Source of the DNA: Lachnospiraceae bacterium
GTDB taxonomy: Bacteria > Bacillota > Clostridia > Lachnospirales > Lachnospiraceae
Assembly: GCA_015057205.1 (NCBI GenBank)
Contig: SVEW01000020.1
Span: 1 to 21,756 of the forward strand
Reading direction: 5' to 3'
DNA length: 21,756 nucleotides
This document shows positions 1-6,941 of this stretch, one piece after another (the first letter of the stretch is position 1; each line of letters begins with the position of its first letter). Under the pieces are notes generated by a model. It made no database searches and had not been told where the DNA came from. It worked only from the letters and a program-made list of their open reading frames with translations. A program made the position numbers and the translations under genes.

Positions 1-611
1 ATGGAATGAGCCTGGCGCAGAATATGTATGAAATGGGCGCGGATGTCCTGATTGTTGATAAAGACGAAGACAGACTGGAAGACTGTGCAGAGTTTTCTAC
101 AGCTGCCGTTTGTGCGGATTTGGAAAATGAGGATGAAGTAGTGGCTTTAGGGCTTAAAAATATGGACATCGTGGTAGTTGCTATGGGAGGCAATTTGGCA
201 GCAAGCATCATGGCAGTCGCAGTTGCAAAAGAGCAGGGGGTTCCTAAGATTGTTGCAAAAAGTGCATCCAACCGCATGTCTTCCATTTTAAAAAAAATCG
301 GTGCAGACAAGGTAATCATTCCGGAAGAGTATAGTGGACAACAATCCGCCAGAATTCTGGCATCCAATGTTTTTCTGGATTACTTTCAGGTAGATAACAC
401 GTTATGCATGGTAGAAATGAAACCGTTGTCTAAATGGGTGGGAAAAGACCTGTGTGAATTGAATATCCGAAAACACTATAAGGTTTATGTTGTTGCGGTA
501 AAAGAGGGGGAACACTGGGAAATTATCGATCCGAATCGTGTTATGAAAGAAGAGGATGAATTACTGATTGTTTCAGATAAGGATGCGTTGCATCGGATTA
601 ACAGAGTATAA
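1..611 (+). CDS. TrkA/KtrA-type K+ uptake regulatory subunit, 3' part
   Basis: Cytoplasmic RCK-domain protein of the TrkA/KtrA family, which gates a membrane potassium channel (TrkH/KtrB) in response to bound nucleotide. The gene is cut by the window edge. The frame is open from base 3, and the ATG at 6 lies inside the Rossmann motif: a Gly codon precedes MSLAQNMYEMGADVLIVDKD, which is the tail of the usual GxGxxG...D nucleotide-binding stretch. The RCK_N domain continues to about residue 125 (KIVAKSASN, GADKVIIPEE). The RCK_C domain follows, with the typical PLSKWVGKDLCELNIR and a closing DELLIVSDKDAL. Roughly 15-20 N-terminal residues are missing. The channel gene would normally lie just upstream. 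It ends at a hairpin shared with the converging gene. TrkA versus KtrA cannot be decided from this part alone. Confidence 0.88.
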   Translation, partial: GMSLAQNMYEMGADVLIVDKDEDRLEDCAEFSTAAVCADLENEDEVVALGLKNMDIVVVAMGGNLAASIMAVAVAKEQGVPKIVAKSASNRMSSILKKIGADKVIIPEEYSGQQSARILASNVFLDYFQVDNTLCMVEMKPLSKWVGKDLCELNIRKHYKVYVVAVKEGEHWEIIDPNRVMKEEDELLIVSDKDALHRINRV

Positions 612-616
612 CAGAT

Positions 617-647
617 AGGGAGAGTAGCGGTTGCTGCTCTCCCTTTG
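617..647. terminator. Bidirectional hairpin terminator between converging genes
   Basis: An 11-bp stem, GGGAGAGTAGC (618-628) with GCTGCTCTCCC (633-643), has one G-U pair and a 4-nt loop and is extended by an A-T pair. It is followed by TTT on the plus strand. It sits between the stop at 611 and the minus-strand stop at 651, so it probably serves both genes. Confidence 0.75.
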
Positions 648-650
648 GCG

Positions 651-1562
651 TTACCATTTCTTTACAAATTTCAATAGTTTCTTATATACCTTCCGATATG
701 CAGAAGGTGTCCAATGTATACCGTCTGCGCCGGCGTAGCCTGCTGCTAAAGAGCCTGAAGAATCACGCAAGTAGGACGGCGTAGGGAAGTAGTGAATATC
801 CCCCTTTTCTTTGGTAAGACCTTTTACCAGCTTGTTAAAGCGATTTACGGTAGCGTTGCTTACATTGCTTGCATTGCGGGTAGGGCCAATGCCCATAAGT
901 ACAATCTCTATATTCGGATTTGCAGATACTAAACGGCGAACCATGCGTTTATAAGGGCGCATACTGTTGCGAAGGGTGCGGGTAGAACCGTTACCGACGC
1001 AGTCGTTGGTGCCAACCATAATGTAAACCCGGTCCGGATGATAGTTGATACAAGTTCCCAGATCTCTGCTCGCTACGGTGGAAACCCGGCGGCTAACGGT
1101 TGCATAGGATTTCTCGTTATGTCTTAGAATGTTGTATACATCAAAACCGCTGGCAACAGAATCTCCGAGGAGGGCGATTCTGTTCGCTTTTTGACGCGTT
1201 TTTACAGAAACGGCCTTTGACCAGGGACCGTTGGAGTGCGAAATGGCACGAACCTTATAATAATAAGTTTTCAATGCTTTGGCTGACTTATCTTTTGCAG
1301 CCGTTCCGGTGATTTTTTTCAGTTTCTTATACCCACTTGTTTTTTGTGTGGAACGATATACTTCATAGCTGGTAGCGTTTGCCACTTTTTTCCAATGTAT
1401 AATGTTAGTGCCATTTTCATAGGCAAGCACCCCGGTAATGGTTACCCTTGGTAGGGAGCCTTGTGATTTGTTTGCCTGAGTATCGGCTGGGGGGATTATA
1501 CAACTGACGAAAAGTGTGCAAAGGCACAGTGTGATGAAACGTATCATATTTTTATTTTTCAT
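651..1562 (-). CDS. Secreted SGNH/GDSL hydrolase with Fn3-like domain
   Basis: 303-residue exported esterase/lipase-type enzyme of the SGNH hydrolase superfamily, which removes ester-linked groups from carbohydrates or lipids outside the cell; the substrate is not predictable here. The N-terminus has a hydrophobic signal segment (about residues 8-24). Cleavage is possible after TQA (30), and the FVSC at 18-21 is only a weak lipobox. Residues 36-122 look like a fibronectin type III domain (HWKKVANATSYEVYRS, YYYKVRAI). The SGNH domain follows: block I GDSV with nucleophile S135, block III GTND (184-187), block V DGIHW with D280 and H283. All catalytic blocks are intact. The start is supported by AAGGAG at an ordinary distance. 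It is transcribed divergently from the PfkB gene, with the cloverleaf element in between. The Fn3 part resembles the small secreted protein at 13899. Confidence 0.87.
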   Translation of the reverse strand: MKNKNMIRFITLCLCTLFVSCIIPPADTQANKSQGSLPRVTITGVLAYENGTNIIHWKKVANATSYEVYRSTQKTSGYKKLKKITGTAAKDKSAKALKTYYYKVRAISHSNGPWSKAVSVKTRQKANRIALLGDSVASGFDVYNILRHNEKSYATVSRRVSTVASRDLGTCINYHPDRVYIMVGTNDCVGNGSTRTLRNSMRPYKRMVRRLVSANPNIEIVLMGIGPTRNASNVSNATVNRFNKLVKGLTKEKGDIHYFPTPSYLRDSSGSLAAGYAGADGIHWTPSAYRKVYKKLLKFVKKW

Positions 1563-1582
1563 TCCTCAAATTACTCCTTTTC

Positions 1583-1750
1583 TATACTATATATTTGATA
1601 TTTGCGAAACTGCTCTGCGGCGTATGCCGCATGAGCAATTTGCATAATAAATCGTCTCTGCAAGTGAACTTGCGAGAACGATTTTTATGCAAATTCAACA
1701 TGCCACGTTCGTGGCATAAGGGTTTCGCAATTACCTATATACTATATATT
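1583..1750. mobile_element. Cloverleaf palindromic element with 13-bp flanking direct repeats (MITE-like)
   Basis: This element fills most of the intergenic region between 1562 and 1879. TTGCGAAAC (1602-1610) pairs with GTTTCGCAA (1722-1730) and encloses three further hairpins. Hairpin A is TGCTC/GAGCA plus TGCGGC/GCCGCA (1611-1637). Hairpin B is ATTTGCATAA/TTATGCAAAT, AAATCGT/ACGATTT and GCAAG/CTTGC (1638-1694). Hairpin C is ATGCCACG/CGTGGCAT (1700-1717). Almost all bases of the 129-nt core are paired. The core is flanked by a perfect 13-bp direct repeat, TATACTATATATT, at 1583-1595 and 1738-1750, as a target duplication would be. No protein is convincingly encoded inside. The fold and repeats are seen; mobility is inferred. 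It could instead be a conserved structured RNA. Confidence 0.6.
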
Positions 1751-1878
1751 ATAGCATCCCTCACTCTAATTTCCAATTCTTTTAAAATCGGTGGCTCATT
1801 CTACTGTTCAGAATAAAATAATCATGCTATGATAGAATATGAAAGTTGTTAATTATATATAAGGAGTATTTATAGCAT

Positions 1879-2811
1879 ATGAGTATTGTTGTATTAGGTG
1901 CAGTATTTATTGATATTAAAGGGCATTCCATTTCCAGCTATATTCCGGCAGGTAGAAATGTAGGTACGGTTGAAGAGGTTCATGGTGGCGTCAGCAGAAA
2001 TGTTGTTGAGGACATCGCAAATGTTGAACTTAGACCCAAATTCGTCAGTCTTGTAGATGAGAGTGCTATCGGCGCAGGCGTATTAGACAAGCTTACCAAG
2101 CATAAAGTGGATACAAGATTTGTAAGAAAAACGGCTGATGGCATGGGAAAGTGGCTTGCTGTTTTTGATAATCATGGAGATGTTGTGGCATCTATTTCTA
2201 AGAGACCTGATCTTTCTGCTATCAATGATATTCTTGATGAAGAGGGCGATGAGATTTTTCACGATGCAGACAGTATTGCCCTTGAGATGGATATGGAAAA
2301 AGAGACTATCAAGCGTGTATTTAAATATGCGGAAAAGTATAACCTTAAGGTTTACGCTGCAGTTTCTAATATGAGTATTGCCGTTGAACGTAGAGATTTT
2401 CTTAAGAATGTTGAATGTTTTGTATGTAATCAGCAGGAAGCAGGCATTCTTTTCATGGACGATTATTCTGAGAAAACACCTGAAAACATGCAGGAAATTT
2501 TATCTAAGAAGCTTCAGGGCGCACAGATTAAAAAGATGATTGTTACTATGGGCGGTGTAGGAGCTGTGTATGCGGATATCGATGGCAATACAGGTTTTGT
2601 TCCGGCCAGAAAGGTAGATGTAAAGGATACTACCGGTGCAGGAGATTCATTTTTTGCAGGAGTTACAATTGGTCTTACCTATGGAAAGTCACTTGAGGAG
2701 TCCTGTGAAATTGGTTCAAAATTAGCAGCATCGGTTATTGTTACCTCAGATAATGTTTGCCCTAGATTTTTGCCTAGTGAATTTGGTATTGATGTACCTG
2801 AGAATGAATAG
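1879..2811 (+). CDS. PfkB-family carbohydrate/nucleoside kinase
   Basis: 310-residue cytoplasmic kinase of the ribokinase/PfkB family, which phosphorylates a sugar or nucleoside hydroxyl with ATP. The N-terminal region has the family's glycine pair and RN motif (HGGVSRNVVEDIA, 35-47). The C-terminal region has signature 2, DTTGAGDSFFAGV (250-262), with the catalytic base D256 and anion-hole glycines intact. Family resemblance is closest to pseudouridine-kinase or ribokinase-like members, but the substrate cannot be assigned. The start uses AAGGAG about 12 nt upstream, a rather long spacing. The gene stands alone, with a hairpin terminator behind it and the cloverleaf element in front. It uses CTT and GAT codons and AT-rich third positions more than the genes around 5000-11000, possibly reflecting a different origin or expression level. 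Confidence 0.85.
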   Translation: MSIVVLGAVFIDIKGHSISSYIPAGRNVGTVEEVHGGVSRNVVEDIANVELRPKFVSLVDESAIGAGVLDKLTKHKVDTRFVRKTADGMGKWLAVFDNHGDVVASISKRPDLSAINDILDEEGDEIFHDADSIALEMDMEKETIKRVFKYAEKYNLKVYAAVSNMSIAVERRDFLKNVECFVCNQQEAGILFMDDYSEKTPENMQEILSKKLQGAQIKKMIVTMGGVGAVYADIDGNTGFVPARKVDVKDTTGAGDSFFAGVTIGLTYGKSLEESCEIGSKLAASVIVTSDNVCPRFLPSEFGIDVPENE

Positions 2812-2821
2812 AATGTTTACA

Positions 2822-2853
2822 AACACCCCTACCATATTTGTGGCAGGGGTGTT
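2822..2853. terminator. Shared terminator between PfkB gene and AI-2E permease
   Basis: AACACCCCT (2822-2830) pairs with AGGGGTGTT (2845-2853), with CC/GG (2832-2833/2842-2843) continuing the stem after one mismatch and an 8-nt loop. On the minus strand the stem is followed by TTGTAAAC. It is placed between two converging stop codons, so it likely acts in both directions. Confidence 0.75.
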
Positions 2854-2863
2854 CCACAATTAG

Positions 2864-4057
2864 CTAAATTGACTTTTTGCTTTTGACCGGAAGGTATTCT
2901 TCCATTCCATGTTTTTTCAACATCCGGAATACTACACGGCGGATTAAATCGTAAATAATGGCAAATACCGGAACACCCACCAGGATGCCCACAATTCCAA
3001 AGAAACCACCAAATGCGGTGATGGAAAACAGAATCCAAAAGCCGGATAACCCTACACTTTCTGAAAGAAGCATGGGGCCTAATACATTTCCATCAAATAA
3101 CATCAAAAACACCATAAAGATAATAAAGATGAGACTGCAAAAAGGGGAATCCATCAGAACAATGAGAGCCGATGGAATGCCACCGATGTAAGGACCGAAG
3201 AATGGGATGATGTTGGTAACACCTACAATAACTGCGATTAATATCGCATTGTGCATTCCCATGGTAAATTGCAGGATGAGACAGAAGATGTAGCAAATAA
3301 TACCGACTACAACGCTGTCCAGTATTTTTCCTGCAAAAAATCCTACAAAGGTTTTGTCAATAAAGGCAAATTCCTTTAATACTTTTTCAGCGAAATCTTT
3401 TTTGAAAATGGCATATACAATCATTTTCCCTTGTCGTGCAAAGGTTTCTTTGCTCAAAAGAATATAGATACATACAATGAGTCCGATGAAAAGGTTGTAA
3501 AATACCATAAGTATAGAACCAAATGCTCCGGCAACGCCACCCACGGCGCCGGAAAGATTTGGTAAAATGGTATTGCGAATCCAATCGGGGCCTTTTATTT
3601 TTATGGTATGTAGCAACTGATCAACATAACGGACTACAACTGGATTATCCTGTGCATATTTGGAAACGGTTTTCTCGGCTTGTGTTAATACGCCGGGAAT
3701 TCCCTGGGCAATGGCAACGAGGCTTTCCACAAGGGCAGGGATGATCATTACCATTAACAAGTATATAACCAAGAAACTAATCAGCAGTACACTGATTACA
3801 GAAAGCCCTTTTGCCAGCCCTTGTCTTTTGGTGGGAAGAAATTTTTCTAATTTTCCTTCTATCCAATTGCAAGGCGTTTTTAGCAGGTAGGCAATCACGC
3901 CACCGTATACAAAGGGTTTTAAAATAGAGATAATCTTAGAAAATCCACTGTTGAGACCATCGTATCGTAATATTAAGAAGAAGAATACAATCGACAGGGA
4001 TAATCCGATAAATAGCGGCATGGCTGCGCGAAATGAGTCTTTGAGGTCTTTTTTCAT
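2864..4057 (-). CDS. AI-2E family transporter (multi-pass permease)
   Basis: 397-residue integral membrane protein of the AI-2E family (PF01594). The family includes TqsA-type exporters and Na+/H+ antiporter-like members; substrates are mostly unproven. About eight hydrophobic stretches are visible. They begin with LFIGLSLSIVFFFLIL near the N-terminus, include the family-typical region around VGVTNIIPFFGPYIGGIPSA, and end in FGGFFGIVGILVGVPVFAII. A Lys-rich tail follows. The start at 4057 is chosen over an in-frame ATG at 4093, because GAAAGGAA precedes MKKDLKDS at a normal distance and the extra 12 residues look untranslated. It converges on the PfkB gene and diverges from the small secreted protein at 4218. 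Neighbours give no substrate hint. Confidence 0.88.
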   Translation of the reverse strand: MKKDLKDSFRAAMPLFIGLSLSIVFFFLILRYDGLNSGFSKIISILKPFVYGGVIAYLLKTPCNWIEGKLEKFLPTKRQGLAKGLSVISVLLISFLVIYLLMVMIIPALVESLVAIAQGIPGVLTQAEKTVSKYAQDNPVVVRYVDQLLHTIKIKGPDWIRNTILPNLSGAVGGVAGAFGSILMVFYNLFIGLIVCIYILLSKETFARQGKMIVYAIFKKDFAEKVLKEFAFIDKTFVGFFAGKILDSVVVGIICYIFCLILQFTMGMHNAILIAVIVGVTNIIPFFGPYIGGIPSALIVLMDSPFCSLIFIIFMVFLMLFDGNVLGPMLLSESVGLSGFWILFSITAFGGFFGIVGILVGVPVFAIIYDLIRRVVFRMLKKHGMEEYLPVKSKKSI

Positions 4058-4217
4058 GTGACTTGTTCCTTTCGTTGTTGATGATATTATCATACACTAT
4101 TCTAAGGATTTTGTCTTGTGTTTGGTAGCGAGTAAAAAAAGTATACATAATTGAAACTATTTATGGACAAAAAACATCAAATATTGGAAATTAAAAAAGT
4201 GAAGGAGTGTTTTTATA

Positions 4218-4772
4218 ATGAGGAAAATTTGGAAACAAGTATTAGCAGGAGTCGCAGTGTTTGCGATAGTTTGTACTCTTTGCCCTGGATTTCGTGCTTC
4301 GCAGGTTGAAGCGGCATCTACACGCAGCAAGATGTGTAAGCTGACAAAAGAATTTGTTAATTTCGCAGGTTTAGAGTGTTCGAATGACAAGTGGTTGGGA
4401 AAGGAGAAAAAGTACGTCTTTTCTTCTAAAGCGACACGTAGGGCCATTGCTACATATGCCGTATATGATGGAACACATCATGATATGAGTTATTATTCCA
4501 AGAAAATGTTCGGAAAGGGTGTTGGAACGGATAAAGAAATAACCATGGGTGATTGGGGAAATGCAGGACCGGTGATTAAGGTAAATAAGTACACAAGATT
4601 GAAAAATGGAAGAACTTGTGTCAACTTTACTTTAAGATGGACGAATGAAGAAGAGAAGACGACAAAGACATTGGCAACAGGAAAGCTGTATTTGAAGAAG
4701 AAAAGTGGCGCTTATTATGGATATGTGGCAACGAAAATGGTTCTTGCAAGAACCAATGAAGAATTTCGTTAA
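4218..4772 (+). CDS. Small secreted protein of unknown function
   Basis: 184-residue exported protein that I do not recognise. It has a clear Sec signal peptide: positive MRKIWK, a hydrophobic core at residues 8-24, and cleavage probably after VEA or VEAA (32-33). The mature part is basic and rich in aromatic and lysine residues (WLGKEKKYVF, YAVYDGTHHDMSYYSKK, GKLYLKKKSGAYYGYV). It contains no metal or catalytic motif that I can name. The pattern of a compact beta-rich domain ending in an LxLKKKxGxYYG strand resembles small secreted Lachnospiraceae proteins. The start is supported by GAAGGAG 9 nt upstream. It is a single-gene unit closed by a strong terminator. Confidence 0.8.
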   Translation: MRKIWKQVLAGVAVFAIVCTLCPGFRASQVEAASTRSKMCKLTKEFVNFAGLECSNDKWLGKEKKYVFSSKATRRAIATYAVYDGTHHDMSYYSKKMFGKGVGTDKEITMGDWGNAGPVIKVNKYTRLKNGRTCVNFTLRWTNEEEKTTKTLATGKLYLKKKSGAYYGYVATKMVLARTNEEFR

Positions 4773-4794
4773 ACATATGGGAAGCGTTGGGATA

Positions 4795-4833
4795 AAGGCG
4801 TCTTGGTATTAAGGCATACCGGGATGCTTTTTT
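4795..4833 (+). terminator. Rho-independent terminator
   Basis: AAGGCGTC (4795-4802) pairs with GATGCTTT (4823-4830) using G-U wobbles, with GGTAT/ATACC (4805-4809/4816-4820) inside, and a run of T follows. It ends the small secreted protein gene. Confidence 0.82.
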
Positions 4834-4903
4834 CATGTAAAAGCCTTTATTAGACCATTCGCAAGAGTGCTGTTTTTTCGGGAGGGAAAATCATTTAAGT
4901 GTA

Positions 4904-4935
4904 AAAACGACCGGAATCCGTGTTCGTCGGTTTTG
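4904..4935 (+). terminator. Terminator-like hairpin in front of rsgA
   Basis: AAAACGAC (4904-4911) pairs with GTC-G-GTTTT (4926-4934), with one bulged G and a small CGG/CCG hairpin inside, followed by TGTTTTGG. It lies 45 nt before the rsgA start, after the previous gene's own terminator. It may be a second terminator or an attenuator for rsgA. TATGAT at 4946-4951 could be a weak -10 behind it. Confidence 0.45.
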
Positions 4936-4981
4936 TTTTGGTATATATGATAGAGTTGGAAGAGAAGAAAGGCATGAAGTA

Positions 4982-5971
4982 ATGAAAGAAATCAGAGCAA
5001 GAGTTATTTTACAGGAAAAAGGGTTGTATACGTTAAGTTATGAAGGGCAGGAGAAGAAAGCGGCAGTATCCGGAAAGTTCCGGTATGAAACCACCACCGT
5101 GTCAGATTACCCTACGGTGGGGGATTATGTTGTGGTCGCCTGGCCGGAGGATGAAAGCAATGCTGTCATTAGCGGTGTTTTTCCACGGAAAAGCATGTTC
5201 TTGAGGAAGGCAGCAGGGGGAAGCCATCAGGAACAGGTGGTGGCTGCAAATGTGGATACGGTATTTTTGTGCATGTCCTTAAACAAGAATTTTAACGTAA
5301 GAAGATTAGAGCGGTATCTTGCCATCTCCTGGAACAGTGGCGCTATCCCCGTAGTGGTGCTTACGAAGGCAGATTTATGTGAGGATATTTTGAGTAAGGT
5401 CACAGAAGTTGAAGCTGTGGCACCGGGAGTGGATATCCTTACCACCTCCTCCCTGAAAGGAGAGTTTGAGAAAGTAAAAGAGTATCTTACACCGGGCAAA
5501 ACGGTAGCCTTTATGGGTTCTTCCGGTGTGGGAAAATCCACGTTGATTAATAAAATTTTAGGAGTAGATAGTCTACGCACCTCTGATGTCAGAGCAGATG
5601 ATGACAGAGGAAGACATACCACCACCCACCGGGAGTTGGTAGAACTTGCAAATGGCGCTTTTGTCATTGACACGCCGGGAATGCGAGAACTTGGCATGTG
5701 GGACAGTGATGAGGGAATCAGTGAAGCCTTTGGGGAGATTGAGGAATTGGCTTTGCAGTGTAAGTTTTCCGACTGCAGCCACAACACCGAGCCGGGATGT
5801 GCTATTAAGGCAGCACTAAAAGACGGTACGTTATCGGAGGAACGCTTTCAGGCATATCGGAAATTGAAAACGGAGAATGCCTATGCCGCCGGGGATAGTG
5901 CCTATTTGCAGGCAAAGAAAGAGAAGTTTAAGAAGATTGCGATGGCGAATAAAAAAACGAGCAAAAAATAA
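4982..5971 (+). CDS. rsgA: Ribosome small subunit-dependent GTPase RsgA
   Basis: 329-residue circularly permuted GTPase (RsgA/YjeQ/YloQ) that binds the 30S subunit late in assembly and tests the decoding site with GTP hydrolysis. Order of parts: an N-terminal OB fold (residues 1-75), G4 TKAD (128-131), G1/P-loop GSSGVGKST (179-187), the switch I region DRGRHTTTH (208-216), G3 DTPG (230-233), then the zinc knuckle with C260, C265, H267 and C273 and a C-terminal helix rich in lysine. The G4-before-G1 order and knuckle are diagnostic. The length is somewhat greater than the usual 290-300, because of the Lys-rich tail. The start overlaps a three-codon ATG-AAG-TAA (4974-4982) in the junction TAATG, with GAAAGG ahead, so initiation could be coupled to that minimal ORF. 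It appears monocistronic. Confidence 0.95.
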   Translation: MKEIRARVILQEKGLYTLSYEGQEKKAAVSGKFRYETTTVSDYPTVGDYVVVAWPEDESNAVISGVFPRKSMFLRKAAGGSHQEQVVAANVDTVFLCMSLNKNFNVRRLERYLAISWNSGAIPVVVLTKADLCEDILSKVTEVEAVAPGVDILTTSSLKGEFEKVKEYLTPGKTVAFMGSSGVGKSTLINKILGVDSLRTSDVRADDDRGRHTTTHRELVELANGAFVIDTPGMRELGMWDSDEGISEAFGEIEELALQCKFSDCSHNTEPGCAIKAALKDGTLSEERFQAYRKLKTENAYAAGDSAYLQAKKEKFKKIAMANKKTSKK

Positions 5972-5980
5972 GGATAATTA

Positions 5981-6009
5981 TTGTTTTTTCGGGAATAACA
6001 GTATATAAT
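5981..6009 (+). promoter_or_regulatory. Strong sigma-A-type promoter
   Basis: TTGTTT (5981-5986), a 17-nt spacer and a perfect TATAAT (6004-6009). Expected start is near 6016. It opens the short terminated leader and Abi_2-like stub, and any read-through would reach the GNAT gene at 6179. Confidence 0.75.
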
Positions 6010-6021
6010 GACTGTAACAGT

Positions 6022-6070
6022 ACCCAACACGCCTCTCAACGATGCGGACCACGTTGGGTCTTTTAATTTT
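6022..6070 (+). terminator. Leader hairpin with T-run (attenuator or end of a small RNA)
   Basis: ACCCAAC (6022-6028) pairs with GTTGGGT (6053-6059), with CGC/GCG (6030-6032/6044-6046) inside, followed by CTTTTAATTTT. It begins within about ten bases of the expected transcript start and lies before an 18-codon Abi_2-like stub. A short RNA of about 50 nt would result. Structured RNAs upstream of Abi_2-type genes have been described (from memory, not checked). Confidence 0.6.
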
Positions 6071-6084
6071 AGGGAGAAAAATAC

Positions 6085-6141
6085 ATGGGTGAACTGAAGA
6101 AACATCAACCGCCGATTTCGATTGATGAGCAACTATTATGA
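6085..6141 (+). pseudogene. N-terminal stub of an Abi_2-family (AbiD/F-like) gene
   Basis: 18 codons, MGELKKHQPPISIDEQLL, then TGA. The ATG is well placed behind AGGGAG (spacing 9). The peptide matches the very conserved opening of Abi_2 (PF07751) abortive-infection proteins: a short basic start, then P-P-[IL]-[ST]-I-[DE]-E-Q, normally followed by LLKSRGL. Everything after the first Leu pair is missing, and the next gene begins 38 bases further on. I read this as the 5' end of a deleted phage-defence gene whose promoter and leader remain. The resemblance is recalled from the family, not searched. A functional leader peptide is a possible alternative. Confidence 0.5.
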
Positions 6142-6178
6142 AGGCGTAACGTTTAAGCAGATAATAGAAAGGGAAGTT

Positions 6179-6910
6179 ATGAACAAGGAAGAACTACATA
6201 AAAAGTATACAGAGATTTGCAAAAAATACGGTGTAACTGTCAACATAGAGTTTGTTGCCGGGGAGGAAGAAGCACAGGCGATTGTGGGCAATACCATCAG
6301 GCTGAATACGGATAAAATTTCGGAGGCTGATTTGGAAGAGTTTATAGCCTATAATGTTAGAAAAATACTGCTTCCGAACCTGGTATTATCCACCGAACGC
6401 CTAACTATAAGAAGATTTCAGCCTTCGGATGCAAAGGATTGTTTTGCATTTTTGAGCGATAAGGAGACTTGCTATTCGGATGGCGGGTACGAGCCTTTTT
6501 ACGAAATGAATGAGGACTATCATGCTTTGATGGATAAATTTGCCGAGCAGGAAATGCGGAAGATGGTGGTGCTAAAGGAAACGGGTAAAGTCGTCGGTAC
6601 CATTCATCTGATGGAGGTAGAAGACCGAGCAGTTGAGGCTCTTGAAATTGGTTATGTGATTGCACCGGAATATCAGAGAAAGGGCTATGCCTATGAAGCG
6701 GTATCGGCTGTCCTTAATTGTCTGTTGCAAGAATTGCATTTGGATATGGTGATTGGTGGAGCGGTTGAGAGTAACCGGGCATCCATAAGATTGTTGGAGA
6801 AGTTGGGATTTCAGTTCGAAGGACGAAAGACCAAAGCATTTTATCATCCGGAGCTCGGGGTAGTGGATTTGCAGTATTATGTGCTAGGCTACAATAGAGA
6901 AAGAGAATGA
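6179..6910 (+). CDS. GNAT-family N-acetyltransferase with extra N-terminal segment
   Basis: 243-residue cytoplasmic acetyltransferase of the GNAT fold (RimJ/RimL-like branch), which moves acetyl from acetyl-CoA to an amine; the acceptor is unknown. The catalytic domain covers about residues 70-240: LSTERLTIRRF at its start, the acetyl-CoA loop QRKGYAYEA (166-174) after EIGYVIAPEY, and the closing NRASIRLLEKLGFQFEG. Residues 1-65 form a separate, charged region (EFVAGEEEAQAIVGNTIRLN) that I cannot assign. The start at 6179 is chosen because AAAGGGA lies 4-5 nt ahead; an in-frame ATG at 6122 lacks a good site and overlaps the Abi_2-like stub. It lies 31 nt before the ABC ATPase start and is probably co-transcribed with it. 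Confidence 0.85.
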   Translation: MNKEELHKKYTEICKKYGVTVNIEFVAGEEEAQAIVGNTIRLNTDKISEADLEEFIAYNVRKILLPNLVLSTERLTIRRFQPSDAKDCFAFLSDKETCYSDGGYEPFYEMNEDYHALMDKFAEQEMRKMVVLKETGKVVGTIHLMEVEDRAVEALEIGYVIAPEYQRKGYAYEAVSAVLNCLLQELHLDMVIGGAVESNRASIRLLEKLGFQFEGRKTKAFYHPELGVVDLQYYVLGYNRERE

Positions 6911-6941
6911 AATGGTGGAAGATGAAAGAGGAGGAAAACTC

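Noticed and set aside
1595..1816. 73-codon plus-strand frame across the cloverleaf element
   Set aside because: It runs through perfect hairpins, lacks a ribosome site and reads as low-quality sequence, so it is explained by the palindromic element.
2424..2434. GTATGTAA inside the PfkB coding region as a further array site
   Set aside because: It is a single isolated 8-mer with no partner at 31-32 bp, consistent with chance and with the codons there.
5227..5787. Long antisense frame opposite rsgA (186 codons)
   Set aside because: It is a shadow of the well-supported rsgA gene, without a ribosome site or protein-like character.
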